DNA of 18,361 nt from Bacteriovoracaceae bacterium (GCA_947500275.1 CANMSW010000015.1:1-18361); one strand, 5' to 3'. Shown: positions 1 through 8,561, numbered from the stretch's first letter. A program made the numbers and translations. Notes: a model not told the origin generated them from the sequence alone.

Positions 1-80
1 TGATCCGGGGGTAATAGCTCCCCACCGTCGATGAGACGTTCTTCCCCTGAGCCTAGCTCCCGTGCTAGCGCCCTGTCATC

Positions 81-1166
81 GTGAGTGAGTTTCATTCCAG
101 AGTGACAGGAACGTCCGAGTTACCATCCCCTTGGGTTCGCCCCGGGGTGCCAGCTCTTGTGCTGGCCCCGATGGAAGGCGTGACTGCTGCTCCGATGCGC
201 GAGTTTTGGGGAAGGCGCGGCTGTTTCACTCATTTGGTGACGGAGTTCTTTCGGATCTCTCAAGATGTTCCAGGTCCAAAAACCTATATCGAACACGCCC
301 CCGAGTTGACGGCCAGTCGAGGCGGTCGCGTATCGAGCGGAATTCCTGTGAATTTTCAGCTTCTTGGAGGAGACCCCGCCAAGCTTGCATTGGCGGCTCG
401 ACGAGCGGTTGAGGCAGGGGCGCTTGCCATTGACCTCAACTTCGGGTGTCCCGCGCCTACCGTCAATCGGAACGACGGGGGGGCGACTCTTTTGAAATAT
501 CCCGATCGAATCGAAACGATCGTTCGAGCGGTCCGAGATGCGGTCCCTGCGCGGGTTTCGGTTTCTGCTAAGCTCCGGCTCGGTTTTGATCGAATGGAGT
601 CGATTGACGAGAACGCGCTTAGGGCTGCCAACGGTGGGGCATCTTGGATCACGATCCACGGGCGGACGAAGGTCCAGGGGTATACACCCCCGGCCTATTG
701 GGGTCCGATTGGAAGAGTTCGCGAAAGCCTCGCAAAGCGTGGAATTCCGGTGATCGCGAACGGCGAGATTTTTACACTGGATGACTTCCGTCGGTGTCGA
801 GACGAGACGGGTTGTGAACATTATATGCTCGGCCGTGGTGCTCTGGCAGATCCCGGTCTTCCTCTTCGGGTGGCCATGGAACTCGGAATCGAAAGAGCTT
901 CAAGCGCAAGGCCCCAGAGCTACCAAGGGGGAGACCTAGCAGCGTGGTCGCAAATCCTAGACGAGTTTATATCAGTAGGGCGGCCCTTTATTCAGCATAA
1001 GCATTATTTAGTGAAGCGGATCAAGCAGTGGGGGCGTTATGCATGGGTTCGTGGGAACGCTCCTTGGTTTGATCAGGTGAAACTCCTGGAGACGGAAGAC
1101 GAAATCCTTGCCTGGTTGAGATCTGCCGGAGGCAGCGTTTCGGCTCAGGATCAGCAGCCATCCTAG
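81..1166 (+). CDS. dusC: tRNA-dihydrouridine synthase, DusC-like
   Basis: Flavin enzyme that reduces uridine to dihydrouridine in tRNA, in the cytoplasm. The 361-aa product shows the Dus signature in order: LAPMEGVT at 28-35 (FMN-binding start of the TIM barrel), the block NFGCPAPTVNRNDGG at 120-134 with Cys123 as the likely catalytic acid, SAKLRLG at 162-168, IHGRTKVQGY at 192-201, VIANGEI at 224-230 and GRGALADPGL at 251-260. The TEFFRI segment (54-59), GRTKxQGY and a C-terminal RIKQWGRYAW resemble E. coli DusC, the enzyme for U16, more than DusA or DusB. The U16 specificity is inference. The GTG at 81 has no clear Shine-Dalgarno site. The real start must lie upstream of the LAPMEG motif, so the codon at 147 is the only other nearby option. 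It runs tail-to-tail with the comM-like gene, 8 nt apart. Confidence 0.9.
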   Translation: MSEFHSRVTGTSELPSPWVRPGVPALVLAPMEGVTAAPMREFWGRRGCFTHLVTEFFRISQDVPGPKTYIEHAPELTASRGGRVSSGIPVNFQLLGGDPAKLALAARRAVEAGALAIDLNFGCPAPTVNRNDGGATLLKYPDRIETIVRAVRDAVPARVSVSAKLRLGFDRMESIDENALRAANGGASWITIHGRTKVQGYTPPAYWGPIGRVRESLAKRGIPVIANGEIFTLDDFRRCRDETGCEHYMLGRGALADPGLPLRVAMELGIERASSARPQSYQGGDLAAWSQILDEFISVGRPFIQHKHYLVKRIKQWGRYAWVRGNAPWFDQVKLLETEDEILAWLRSAGGSVSAQDQQPS

Positions 1167-1174
1167 ATTGCGCT

Positions 1175-2863
1175 TCAACCGAGCCCGATTGCCTCGGCCC
1201 GGTAGGTCGAGGCTTCTCGAAAATGACCGGCATGGGGGCGCTCGCTTCCATCAGGGGAATCCCAAAGACTTAAAGCGAACGCGACTCGCGCTATGCGATG
1301 GCGACTCCTTAAGCTCGAAGCATTCTGCAATACAGGCAGTGAGGCGATATCTGGATGTTCGCCAAGCCAGCTCTCGAGCTGCTCCCCTGAGAGACTCCCT
1401 GTTTTTTGCCCATAGCGTTTGACCATCGCATTCCGAATCGTTTCCACTCGATCACGCATTTCTTTGAATTGGGATTCGGCGGCCTGGATTTTTTTCGGGA
1501 AATCCGAATTCTCGTTCTCCGATGAAAGGAGAGGCGGAGTTCGGACCACGAGGTCGATTCGATCAAAGATGGGCCCCGAAAGGCGAGCGAGGTATTTCTC
1601 TCGATCTCGGGGAAGGCATTTGCATTCAGGCAATCGAGAAAGAAGCTGCGGATGATCGAGTCGGAGTTGGCGCAAGATCCCTGCGGGCCATCCCCCGCAG
1701 GGACAAAGATTACCGGTGGCTGCGAAAGTGAAGCGCGCCGGGAGTTCGACCTGTGCCCAACTTCGAGTGATTGAGATTTTCCCCCGTTCAAGCGGCTCGC
1801 GAAAAGCTTCTCGCGAGTCCCGGTCCCATTCCAAAAACTCATCGGCGACGAGCAGTCCACCTTGAGCCAGAGTGAATTCTCCGGGACGAATTCCATTGAT
1901 ATCAGCGCGGCCGATGAGCGCAGCAGGGCGGATTTGTTGTCCGACCCTGCGGATCGGGGCTCGGGCTTCGGCTTTCAGCGTGAAGGACTCCGAAGGGCCT
2001 AAGTTCGACGGCGGAATGAGTTCCGCGAGGAGTCGTTGTTCCAGGTGCGTCTTTGAATCGAGTTTCGGCATCAGTGCTTGCAACCATTCGAGCGCATGAC
2101 TTTTACCTGTGCCGCGCGCACCGAGCAGGAGGAGGTGATGCCCACCGGCTGCGGCCACTCCGAGTGTTCGAGTGAGAGACGCGGGAAGAGGGAGAAGCCC
2201 TGAAGGACAGTCGGAAAGCGAGTGAGATTTCCTAGGCTTTTCCTCGAGATCAGGAATCGAGTGTTCCCATGATCTGGCCTCTAGCCACGAGTAGGTTTCC
2301 TTGAGCGTCGCAAAACGAGCAATTCTTGGAATTTTTTTCTCAGGGTGCGCTGACTTTAAAAGCTCGATTGCAGTCCGAATTTCGTCCGGGTTTTCAGGAC
2401 CTAGCAAGAGGAAGTCGAGATTTGAAAGGACAGCCGCTGCGAGGGTTCGAAGGGTTTGACCGGAGGCCTTCAGTCGGCCATCCAACCCCAGTTCGGCCCA
2501 AGCGGCCCCTTGAATCCGATGGACTTGTTTTGTCGCGACGTTCGGGTCCGGCGTATTTTGCACGTTCCAGTCTTCGAATAAAACTGCGAGAGCCATCGCG
2601 AGGTCGATTCCGGTTCCCTGTTTCCTGATATGCGCGGGTGAAAGGTTGAGGACAATGCGTTTCCTCGGGAACTCGAAGCCAGATGCCTCAATTGCAGCGC
2701 GAACTCGTTCCCGAGCTTCGGTCACTTCGCGGCCAGGAAGTCCCACGAGTTGAAAACCAGGCAATTGAATCGTTGAGGAAATTTCAATCCATTGAAGCGA
2801 AGGGTGGGGCTCGTGATGGAGTGGGGCGGCAAAAGAGAGCAGATAGGGCTTGGGTTGTATCAT
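1175..2863 (-). CDS. comM: ComM/YifB-type Mg-chelatase-like AAA+ ATPase
   Basis: ComM proteins are hexameric AAA+ helicases that promote branch migration during natural transformation. The 562-aa product has the family layout: an N-terminal ChlI-like domain (QLPGFQLVGLPGREVTEARERVRAAI near 33-58, then RKRIVLNLSPAHIRKQGTGIDLAMAL at 67-92), AAA+ core, and C-terminal helical domain. Walker A is GARGTGKS (248-255). Walker B is GLLVADE (336-342). PARFTFAATGNLCPCG (375-390) and CKC (414-416) hold the paired cysteines seen in the family, followed by GPIFDRIDLVV (430-440). It is about 50 residues longer than the usual ~505 aa. The usual VxGQ block before Walker A is degenerate, leaving only the AAAGGHHLLLLG part. 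No Shine-Dalgarno is evident at the ATG. It lies 89 nt downstream of the J-domain gene on the same strand and may be co-transcribed with it. Family is secure; a role in transformation is inferred from comEC nearby. Confidence 0.9.
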   Translation of the reverse strand: MIQPKPYLLSFAAPLHHEPHPSLQWIEISSTIQLPGFQLVGLPGREVTEARERVRAAIEASGFEFPRKRIVLNLSPAHIRKQGTGIDLAMALAVLFEDWNVQNTPDPNVATKQVHRIQGAAWAELGLDGRLKASGQTLRTLAAAVLSNLDFLLLGPENPDEIRTAIELLKSAHPEKKIPRIARFATLKETYSWLEARSWEHSIPDLEEKPRKSHSLSDCPSGLLPLPASLTRTLGVAAAGGHHLLLLGARGTGKSHALEWLQALMPKLDSKTHLEQRLLAELIPPSNLGPSESFTLKAEARAPIRRVGQQIRPAALIGRADINGIRPGEFTLAQGGLLVADEFLEWDRDSREAFREPLERGKISITRSWAQVELPARFTFAATGNLCPCGGWPAGILRQLRLDHPQLLSRLPECKCLPRDREKYLARLSGPIFDRIDLVVRTPPLLSSENENSDFPKKIQAAESQFKEMRDRVETIRNAMVKRYGQKTGSLSGEQLESWLGEHPDIASLPVLQNASSLRSRHRIARVAFALSLWDSPDGSERPHAGHFREASTYRAEAIGLG

Positions 2864-2952
2864 GCGAGGGCAAAGGCAAGGCTTATGCCTGGAAATCAGG
2901 TGATGAGTGACAGCGGAGAGTCCGGACTTCGGACACGGTCCTCATTCTCGGA

Positions 2953-3426
2953 CTACTGACTTTGCTTCCGACTTGCGAGCATCTCGTCACGGGCCCGGTT
3001 GATGGTCTCTGCAATTTTTTGAGCGTCATTCCACTCCCGGGAGCCTGGCCTTCCGACCAGGTCCGGATGATAGATTTTCATGAGCTCGCGGTGAGCATTC
3101 CGGATGGTTTTCTCATCCGACTGGGGTGAAATCCCTAGGATTTCGTGAGATTTTCCGTCGCCGACAAACCCCTCGAGGAGGAAAGGCCCCTTTTTTCCGG
3201 GTGGCCGATTCTTGGGCTCATTCAGTGTCGCATCTGCGAGGGAAGATTGAGGTTTCGGCGCAGCGCTTTGGGGCTGATTCTGTTTTTTTCGATCCGCCTC
3301 AAGAACGCGAAAATTACTCTCGGGGTCTTTTGGGCCGAAAAAACGCCAAGCCACAAAAATGAACACCGCTGCCATGCCGATTTGAAACAGGACGAAATCC
3401 GACGTCTGATTTTGGGTGACATTCAT
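2953..3426 (-). CDS. membrane-anchored J-domain (DnaJ-like) protein
   Basis: Small co-chaperone-like protein of 157 aa. The ATG at 3426 is chosen because a GAGG lies 9 nt upstream. A longer open frame to 3549 would place a charged leader before the membrane segment. Residues 11-30 (FVLFQIGMAAVFIFVAWRFF) form one hydrophobic helix, with the short N-terminus probably outside and the rest in the cytoplasm. Residues 40-85 are polar, rich in Pro, Lys and Gln, and probably disordered. The C-terminal J domain runs from about 92 (SHEILGISP) to 150 and keeps the HPD motif at 120-122, so it should stimulate an Hsp70 ATPase. There are no Gly/Phe or zinc-finger regions, so it is not a full DnaJ. It sits between divergent comEC and downstream comM. 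A link to either is suggested only by position. Confidence 0.8.
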   Translation of the reverse strand: MNVTQNQTSDFVLFQIGMAAVFIFVAWRFFGPKDPESNFRVLEADRKKQNQPQSAAPKPQSSLADATLNEPKNRPPGKKGPFLLEGFVGDGKSHEILGISPQSDEKTIRNAHRELMKIYHPDLVGRPGSREWNDAQKIAETINRARDEMLASRKQSQ

Positions 3427-3518
3427 GGCGATCCCTCGGCTCCAAGGTTCATGATGAACGAGAAATCCGGAGAGGAGAAGGGGACTTTGATCGGCACGAG
3501 TTTTGCGACGTCCCCGAT

Positions 3519-5810
3519 ATGTTTGTTCACTTCTTTCTAGGGAGGGCACACGCCTTGAGCGCCTTTCTTGCGCTCGTTCTCCTTCCGGCTAGTTTTGGAG
3601 AACTTCATGCGCGGGAATCGGTGCCCTTTTTACAATTTGCACGGCACTCTGCGGGCGGGCCTTGTGCTTGGCGCTGGGATTCCTGGGACGGGAAAGTCTG
3701 GAATTGCCTCAGTGAGGAGAAAGTCGCCGCACTTTTGCGTTCGAAACGACTTCCGAAGGCCGGGGTCCCCCAGTCTTGGAAGCTACGCAGTTTTCCGTGG
3801 AACCCCCCATTGCATGAAGCCCAAAAAAAAGGGGCGCCTCTTCAAGTGGTTCAGTGGAGTGATTATCCTTTTGGTTGGAAAGAGGGGGATTCGGCAAGCC
3901 TGCCTGCAGAAAAGTGGATCCGGCAGGGATTGCTTTGGATCGAGCTCCAAAGGCAATTGATATCGAACGCCTTATCCGATTCCGATCCTCATGGAATGGT
4001 GAGGAGATTACTCCTGGATGAGCGACCCTCAATGCACGAGGCATATAACGATTCTTCGATCGACTCGGCATGGATGGAGCACGATTTCCTAAGACTGAGC
4101 GGGTGGGTTCATCTGCTTTCGGCAAGCGGAATTCATATTTTAGCCTGGTTTGCGTTCGTGCGTTGGGTCTGCCGTTCCCCACCTTTCCGGTTCTTCTTCA
4201 AAGAGCAGGAGCTGAAGGCGATCCGACTGGAGCGGTTTTTAGGCGTATTCGGCGGGCTTTTTTCTTGGGTCTTAGCGGGCTGTCGGGTGGGTCTGATCCG
4301 CCCTCTTTTGGCGATAGGCGTGCGGGCTTGGGCGAATCGCGCTGGCGTCCGCGCCAGAACGTGGGCACCGCTAAGCTTAGCGTTAGGGCTTGATCTGATT
4401 TTCGCTTTCCTGATCGATTTCGCAGGGAGAGGCGAATGGGGAATGGGGCGTGGGCATTACGCTTTGGCAGTCGCCGGCGGACTTTGGGGGTGGGATCAAA
4501 CTCGGGCTCTACGAGAGCAAGCCCAGGGTCTTTCGGTATTCACGCGGCTTCGGGCCGCAGGACTCTCCCATGCTTCAATGGCCGTATTCTCGTGGCTCTG
4601 GGTGGTTCCTCTCGATGTGATATTAGGGGGGACAATCTCTCCACTTACGCCAGGGGTGAGTCTGATCTCCATCCCCGTTCTTGGTGGGATGGTGTTCCCA
4701 GGGCTCCTCTTTTTTTGTCTGGTCTTCTTTTCTGGCGCAACCTCCCTCGCGACGTCAGGTTTGTCGTTGCTCGCTGAACAGACGACTCGATTCTGTGAAG
4801 CTCTCCAGTGGGTCGTGGTGAAAACGGGCATTTCCTTCGTCATTCTGAATCCCGTTTCACTCGGTTTGGGCTGCATTTTAGCCTGGGCTTTCTTAAGCCT
4901 TTTCGGAAGACAAGGGGTTCGGTCGCTGAAGGGTGGGCTCCTTCTTCTCGGGCTTCTTGCGAGTCGGGTCCTATTTGCTTTGACCGGACAGACGATGTTG
5001 CCCCAATCCTCAAGAGTCCTTCAACTGGATGTAGGTCAGGGGGACGCGGCGCTTGTGATATCGAATAATGGCCCTGAGAAATGGAGTGGCTTGATCGATG
5101 CGGGGAGAGGGTCGAGTCTACGCGCTTCGGATTGGAAGCGGATTCTGGCCCAGGAAGAGGTGAGTTCACTTCAGGGAGTATTCCTCACTCATCTGGATGA
5201 GGATCATGCAGGAGGCGTCGTTCGACTTGCCAGCGTTGTCAGAATCGAATGCGTGGTTACGTCGCGCGGTCAGTGGTCGAGTTCTAAGGGACGAGCCCTA
5301 CGAAAGGCCCTCGAGTTCCGCGTGGGGCAACTGGTTGAGTTGGAGGAAGTGTCGAAGTTTCCAGACGATCTGAAGTCTGTGTGCCTTCCGCCGGGGAGTC
5401 GTTGGGCCACCCTCAAAGAGTCCGGAGCAAAGAGGTCTGCCGTGAAAGCGAATGAGAATATGTCCGCCCTCTCGATCCCGGTTGGCGAAGAAGTGGAATG
5501 GATTTCGATGGGAGATGCCTCTCGGGAGGCGGAGTCAATTTTTGGAGTTTGGATTGCGCAGTTTCCGAAACGACTCGGAGTGAGAAGAATTCTGAAGCTC
5601 AGTCATCACGGTTCACGTCACTCCTCAGACCGCGAATTTCTGCAGCTGATTCAGCCGGATGAAGTTTGGGTGAGTGTTGGTGTCGGGAACTCTTACGGGC
5701 ACCCTTCAGCCGAGGTTTTTGATCGGGTCACGGAGGTATTAGGATCGATTCCAATCCGGAGGACGGATCGGGAAGGAATGCTGCGCAGTGATGCTTTGCG
5801 AGCGCCATAA
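3519..5810 (+). CDS. comEC: ComEC/Rec2 family DNA-uptake channel with metallo-beta-lactamase domain
   Basis: ComEC is the inner-membrane channel that passes single-stranded DNA into the cytoplasm during transformation. The 763-aa product has a hydrophobic N-terminus (10-28), an extracytoplasmic segment to about 160, then the Competence domain, starting with RRLLLDERPSMHEAY (162-176) and LSGWVHLLSASGIHILAW (193-210), with many membrane helices to about 488. The C-terminal metallo-beta-lactamase domain starts at LQLDVGQGDAALV (501-513). It keeps LIDAGR (525-530), THLDEDHAGG (557-566), MGD (664-666), LSHHGSRHSS (694-703) and YGHP (726-729), so the metal site appears intact. The N-terminal part looks shorter in hydrophobic content than the usual DUF4131 region, with only one obvious helix. 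The ATG at 3519 has no good Shine-Dalgarno; purine-rich DNA lies about 35 nt upstream. It is transcribed away from the J-domain gene and ends at a likely terminator. Confidence 0.92.
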   Translation: MFVHFFLGRAHALSAFLALVLLPASFGELHARESVPFLQFARHSAGGPCAWRWDSWDGKVWNCLSEEKVAALLRSKRLPKAGVPQSWKLRSFPWNPPLHEAQKKGAPLQVVQWSDYPFGWKEGDSASLPAEKWIRQGLLWIELQRQLISNALSDSDPHGMVRRLLLDERPSMHEAYNDSSIDSAWMEHDFLRLSGWVHLLSASGIHILAWFAFVRWVCRSPPFRFFFKEQELKAIRLERFLGVFGGLFSWVLAGCRVGLIRPLLAIGVRAWANRAGVRARTWAPLSLALGLDLIFAFLIDFAGRGEWGMGRGHYALAVAGGLWGWDQTRALREQAQGLSVFTRLRAAGLSHASMAVFSWLWVVPLDVILGGTISPLTPGVSLISIPVLGGMVFPGLLFFCLVFFSGATSLATSGLSLLAEQTTRFCEALQWVVVKTGISFVILNPVSLGLGCILAWAFLSLFGRQGVRSLKGGLLLLGLLASRVLFALTGQTMLPQSSRVLQLDVGQGDAALVISNNGPEKWSGLIDAGRGSSLRASDWKRILAQEEVSSLQGVFLTHLDEDHAGGVVRLASVVRIECVVTSRGQWSSSKGRALRKALEFRVGQLVELEEVSKFPDDLKSVCLPPGSRWATLKESGAKRSAVKANENMSALSIPVGEEVEWISMGDASREAESIFGVWIAQFPKRLGVRRILKLSHHGSRHSSDREFLQLIQPDEVWVSVGVGNSYGHPSAEVFDRVTEVLGSIPIRRTDREGMLRSDALRAP

Positions 5811-5855
5811 GCGCATCAAGGCCTGCGCCGGATTTACCGAAAGGCAAGTGGGACT

Positions 5856-5884
5856 AGCCGGGTTGAGTACCGGGCTTGTTTTTA
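5856..5884 (+). terminator. likely rho-independent terminator after comEC
   Basis: The arm AGCCGG (5856-5861) pairs with CCGGGCT (5870-5876) with one bulged G, around the 8-nt loop GTTGAGTA. The stem is followed by TGTTTTTA (5877-5884). It lies 46 nt past the comEC stop, as expected for intrinsic termination. The stem is short, so efficiency is uncertain. Confidence 0.5.
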
Positions 5885-5985
5885 GACAGGGACCTCGAGG
5901 CTGCTGAGAAAGGCTCCATCATATCGAAGGGTTTGAGTGTCGATTTTATGACGTCGTTTTCGCGATCGAAGTCCAGGTAATCTGG

Positions 5986-6825
5986 ATGCTGGGGTGTTGG
6001 GTGGAAAAACGGTTTAAATCGCGGCAGGGGAAAACGCAGTCGCTTCCCGGGCTTTGGAGCCTTGGGGCTTTTTTTGCGTTGCTTGCCCTCTCTGCGTGCT
6101 CGGTCTTTCCTGAGGGAACCACCCTGCCCATCACCACCGAATGCATTCTGCCGACTGACCAAGCAGGAACGCTCAAAGGGCGTTGGCGCGCGCTTCCCAT
6201 CCCTCTCGCACTGGAGGGGGGGAGTGGAGGCTTTCCTGACAGCGAAGCGGCCCCGATTTTAGCCGCGGCGGACCAATGGAATTCACACTTTGAGACTGTC
6301 ATTGGAATTAAAGCCTTCGATTACGGTGAAACCGACGCGATCCGGACGACGACTGCTACTCGCCCGTCTTCTGTCTGCACGGAGGGGATTATATCGGGAA
6401 CCAGTTATACCGGGAATGTGGAGATTTTTCTCCACTCGACGTGGCCCTATTCGAACCTAAGGAACGTGATTGCACTGACCACTTTTTGTCCCACGCCCAG
6501 CACACCATTTAACAATATCTACATGTCGATCATGGAAGCGAATTATCAGGACTTCTTTGTGGAGGGAAAAAAAGTCCCTGATTTAGAGAGTATTTTTGTC
6601 CATGAGTTGGGCCATCTTTTGGGGCTCGGGCATAGTTGTTCGAATTCTGGTGAAGACGGGTTTCCGTCATGTTCCGACGATAATATCGACTCGAACTACG
6701 TCGAGGCAGTCATGTTTCCGAGCTTTTCCTTTAATCAGTTCGGAGCAGGAGAAGTTCGCTCGACCCTCAATGAAAACGATCAAGGTCGAGCAAATTGCCT
6801 CTACGAAGACTTCAAAGAAGAATGA
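5986..6825 (+). CDS. matrixin-like zinc metalloprotease, lipoprotein
   Basis: Predicted exported lipoprotein protease of 279 aa. Residues 21-38 form a signal sequence ending in the lipobox LSAC, with Cys38 as the acylation site. The catalytic segment VHELGHLLGLGHS (205-217) is a complete HExxHxxGxxH metzincin zinc motif. It is preceded by ESIF and followed by VMFPS (242-246), where Met243 fits the Met-turn. The C-terminal LNENDQGRANCLY resembles the end of the matrixin/peptidase M10 catalytic fold. Six or more Cys in the mature part could form disulfides. The mature protein is little more than a catalytic domain, with no obvious propeptide cysteine switch. The ATG at 5986 has a weak CAGG upstream; GTG at 6001 is an alternative that keeps the signal peptide. 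The gene converges on the HD phosphohydrolase gene. The substrate is unknown. Confidence 0.82.
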   Translation: MLGCWVEKRFKSRQGKTQSLPGLWSLGAFFALLALSACSVFPEGTTLPITTECILPTDQAGTLKGRWRALPIPLALEGGSGGFPDSEAAPILAAADQWNSHFETVIGIKAFDYGETDAIRTTTATRPSSVCTEGIISGTSYTGNVEIFLHSTWPYSNLRNVIALTTFCPTPSTPFNNIYMSIMEANYQDFFVEGKKVPDLESIFVHELGHLLGLGHSCSNSGEDGFPSCSDDNIDSNYVEAVMFPSFSFNQFGAGEVRSTLNENDQGRANCLYEDFKEE

Positions 6826-6912
6826 CACGCTGATGCGCGCGAACCCTGGCTGGGGAGCTGTATACCGAGAATCTTGGCGATTCAAAGGTAATAGCGAGGG
6901 TGCACGTTTGAG

Positions 6913-8379
6913 TTAGCGCTCAATCAAGCCCTTTGACTTCAAAAGTTTCATCGCAAACTCATTCGCATAAACACTTGGAACGAAATTGATGAAGCCCGAT
7001 AAGTGGCGCATGAGCGTGTTGTCGCGCTCAACCAAGAGCTGAGCCTCTCCATGACGATTCACGACTTTGATCGGATCTCGCTCGGAGGTGAGGGCGCCCT
7101 TGGATGAACGTTTCTTCTTCAGGTGGCGAACCCCGCGAGTGAAGACCACGTCTTTCTCTGGGATGTCTGCAAGGAGCCACTCGCGGCCCGTTCCGTAGCG
7201 ATCGAGCACATCTTGGAACTCGCCCACTTTCGCACGAATGCGCTTGATGAGCTGCTCCTTTTCTTTCTCGTCTCCAGTATCCTTGAGAATGCGGTGCTCA
7301 AAGAGGGGGTGATGGACGGTTTTTGGGGGATGCCGGTAAAGCAGCATTTCCGTGAGCTCTGCGACGCGGGGATCCTTCAGTCGGTTCTTGAATCTCGCTT
7401 CCTGCATCGCGTTCATGAAGTAGACATCATTCCACCAGAAGAAGCGTTCGTCCCGCTCTTCGATCATGCCGAGAAGGTCGTTGAACTGGTGGAGCAGATC
7501 GAGGTCCAGATAGGCTTCCGCGACATGGGAAGACATAATATCAAACTTGGCTGACCCTTGGTTTTTGATCACTTGGCTATACCAGCTGAAACGCGCGATG
7601 AGGAAATCCTCGATTGCGTGCACCGCATTCTCGCGAACCCCAAAGGCCAGTTGCCCGTTTCCAGCCTGGTAGGTAACCAAATTCGCCAAAATGTAATCAC
7701 GATCGAATTGACCGTATTTGATGCCCGTGTAGTGGGAGTCCCGCATGAGGTAATCCATGCGGTCCGCATCTAAATCCGAGTGCATGAGCTGGTTTGCGAT
7801 CAAATGAGGGGAGTCGCCTTTGATGATCCGGGAGATCATCTGCACGTCAAAACCGTAATCTTCTAGAATTCGAGTGAGACCGCCTTCGTAGCGTGTATTC
7901 TTGATGATGAAACTTCCCAGGTGCTCATGGGAGTTCGGGAGATCTTTGGGGTTTTTCTTTACTTTGCGCCCACGGCGACCCGGGTCCGTGCCATGTCGCA
8001 TATAGGCGTACTCAATAGCGTGGCTAAATGGGAAGGTCCCAATGTCATGGAGTAGTGCAGCGATCCGAAGCGATTTATGAAGCATTGCGGCTTCACTCTT
8101 CGCTTTTGGATTGAAGAGTTCTTCGTCAGAAACGGCGAGCCCAAGCGAACGAATCATTTGATCCATCGAGTGCATGACGCCAATGACGTGAGCAAAACGG
8201 TTATGCTCGGCCCCGGGGAAGATGTAGTTGGCGAAACCGAGCTGCTTGATCCAGCGAAGGCGCTGGAAGAAGGGAGAGTTGATGATTTTCTCTTCCCACT
8301 CAGTGATGTGGATGAACCCGTAAAGTACATCGAAGATGATTCGAGCATTCTTATTGGAACGTGGAATTGTGGTGGCCAT
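6913..8379 (-). CDS. HD-superfamily phosphohydrolase (COG1078, dNTPase-like)
   Basis: Metal-dependent phosphohydrolase of 488 aa from the ATG at 8379. The family relates to bacterial dNTP triphosphohydrolases and SAMHD1. With this start, the N-terminal FDVLYGFIHITEWEEKI and FFQRLRWIKQLGFANYIFPGAEHNRFAH block is typical of COG1078. His64 (NRFAH), His111-Asp112 (AALLHDIGTFPFSHAIE) and the DLDADRMDYLMRDSHYTG block (Asp204/Asp206) supply the HD metal ligands. The rest is a helical region of unknown role with charged stretches (KEKEQLIKRIRAK; KKKRSSKG). Substrate cannot be told from sequence; dNTP hydrolysis is inference from relatives. An upstream in-frame ATG at 8430 would add 17 residues that do not look like the family. 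Both starts have only weak Shine-Dalgarno sites. It is divergent from the cupredoxin gene and convergent with the matrixin gene. Confidence 0.88.
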   Translation of the reverse strand: MATTIPRSNKNARIIFDVLYGFIHITEWEEKIINSPFFQRLRWIKQLGFANYIFPGAEHNRFAHVIGVMHSMDQMIRSLGLAVSDEELFNPKAKSEAAMLHKSLRIAALLHDIGTFPFSHAIEYAYMRHGTDPGRRGRKVKKNPKDLPNSHEHLGSFIIKNTRYEGGLTRILEDYGFDVQMISRIIKGDSPHLIANQLMHSDLDADRMDYLMRDSHYTGIKYGQFDRDYILANLVTYQAGNGQLAFGVRENAVHAIEDFLIARFSWYSQVIKNQGSAKFDIMSSHVAEAYLDLDLLHQFNDLLGMIEERDERFFWWNDVYFMNAMQEARFKNRLKDPRVAELTEMLLYRHPPKTVHHPLFEHRILKDTGDEKEKEQLIKRIRAKVGEFQDVLDRYGTGREWLLADIPEKDVVFTRGVRHLKKKRSSKGALTSERDPIKVVNRHGEAQLLVERDNTLMRHLSGFINFVPSVYANEFAMKLLKSKGLIER

Positions 8380-8502
8380 TTGAGTTGTCTCGATCGGTTG
8401 CGCGGGGATTCCCTTCCCCCACACCTCCATTCAACCTGATTTCGTCAAAAAATGCACATGTCCTGTGAGGGGAGGAGGTGACTCAACCCCAAAATCTGTG
8501 TC

Positions 8503-8561
8503 GGGTGGTTCCGAATGGGCTCCTTTGGGAGTCGTGGAACGTAGGGCTCAAGTTTGAACCC
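8503..8561 (+). other. potentially structured leader of the cupredoxin-cpaF pair
   Basis: In the gap upstream of the gene starting at 8600, GTTCC (8508-8512) can pair with GGAAC (8536-8540). They enclose a nested stem, GGCTCC (8518-8523) with GGAGTC (8528-8533, one G-T pair). Next is an imperfect hairpin GGGCTCA (8544-8550) / TTTGAACCC (8553-8561). No T-run follows, so this is not an intrinsic terminator. It may be a structured 5' leader, or chance. Confidence 0.25.

Noticed and set aside
1..80. Upstream gene end or regulatory site at the left edge
   Set aside because: Only short chance hairpins (for example CTAGC at 53-57 with GCTAG at 64-68). No reading frame end can be assigned.
120..821. 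Long open frame antisense to the Dus gene
   Set aside because: The plus-strand frame has full Dus motifs. The antisense product is Arg/Pro-rich with no domain, typical of a shadow frame in GC-rich DNA.
2916..2934. Hairpin GTCCG/CGGAC between the J-domain gene and comM
   Set aside because: Only 5 bp with no T-run on the minus strand; not a credible terminator.
3145..3540. 131-codon plus-strand frame over the J-domain gene
   Set aside because: The minus strand encodes a J domain with HPD and a ribosome site. The opposite frame shows no domain.
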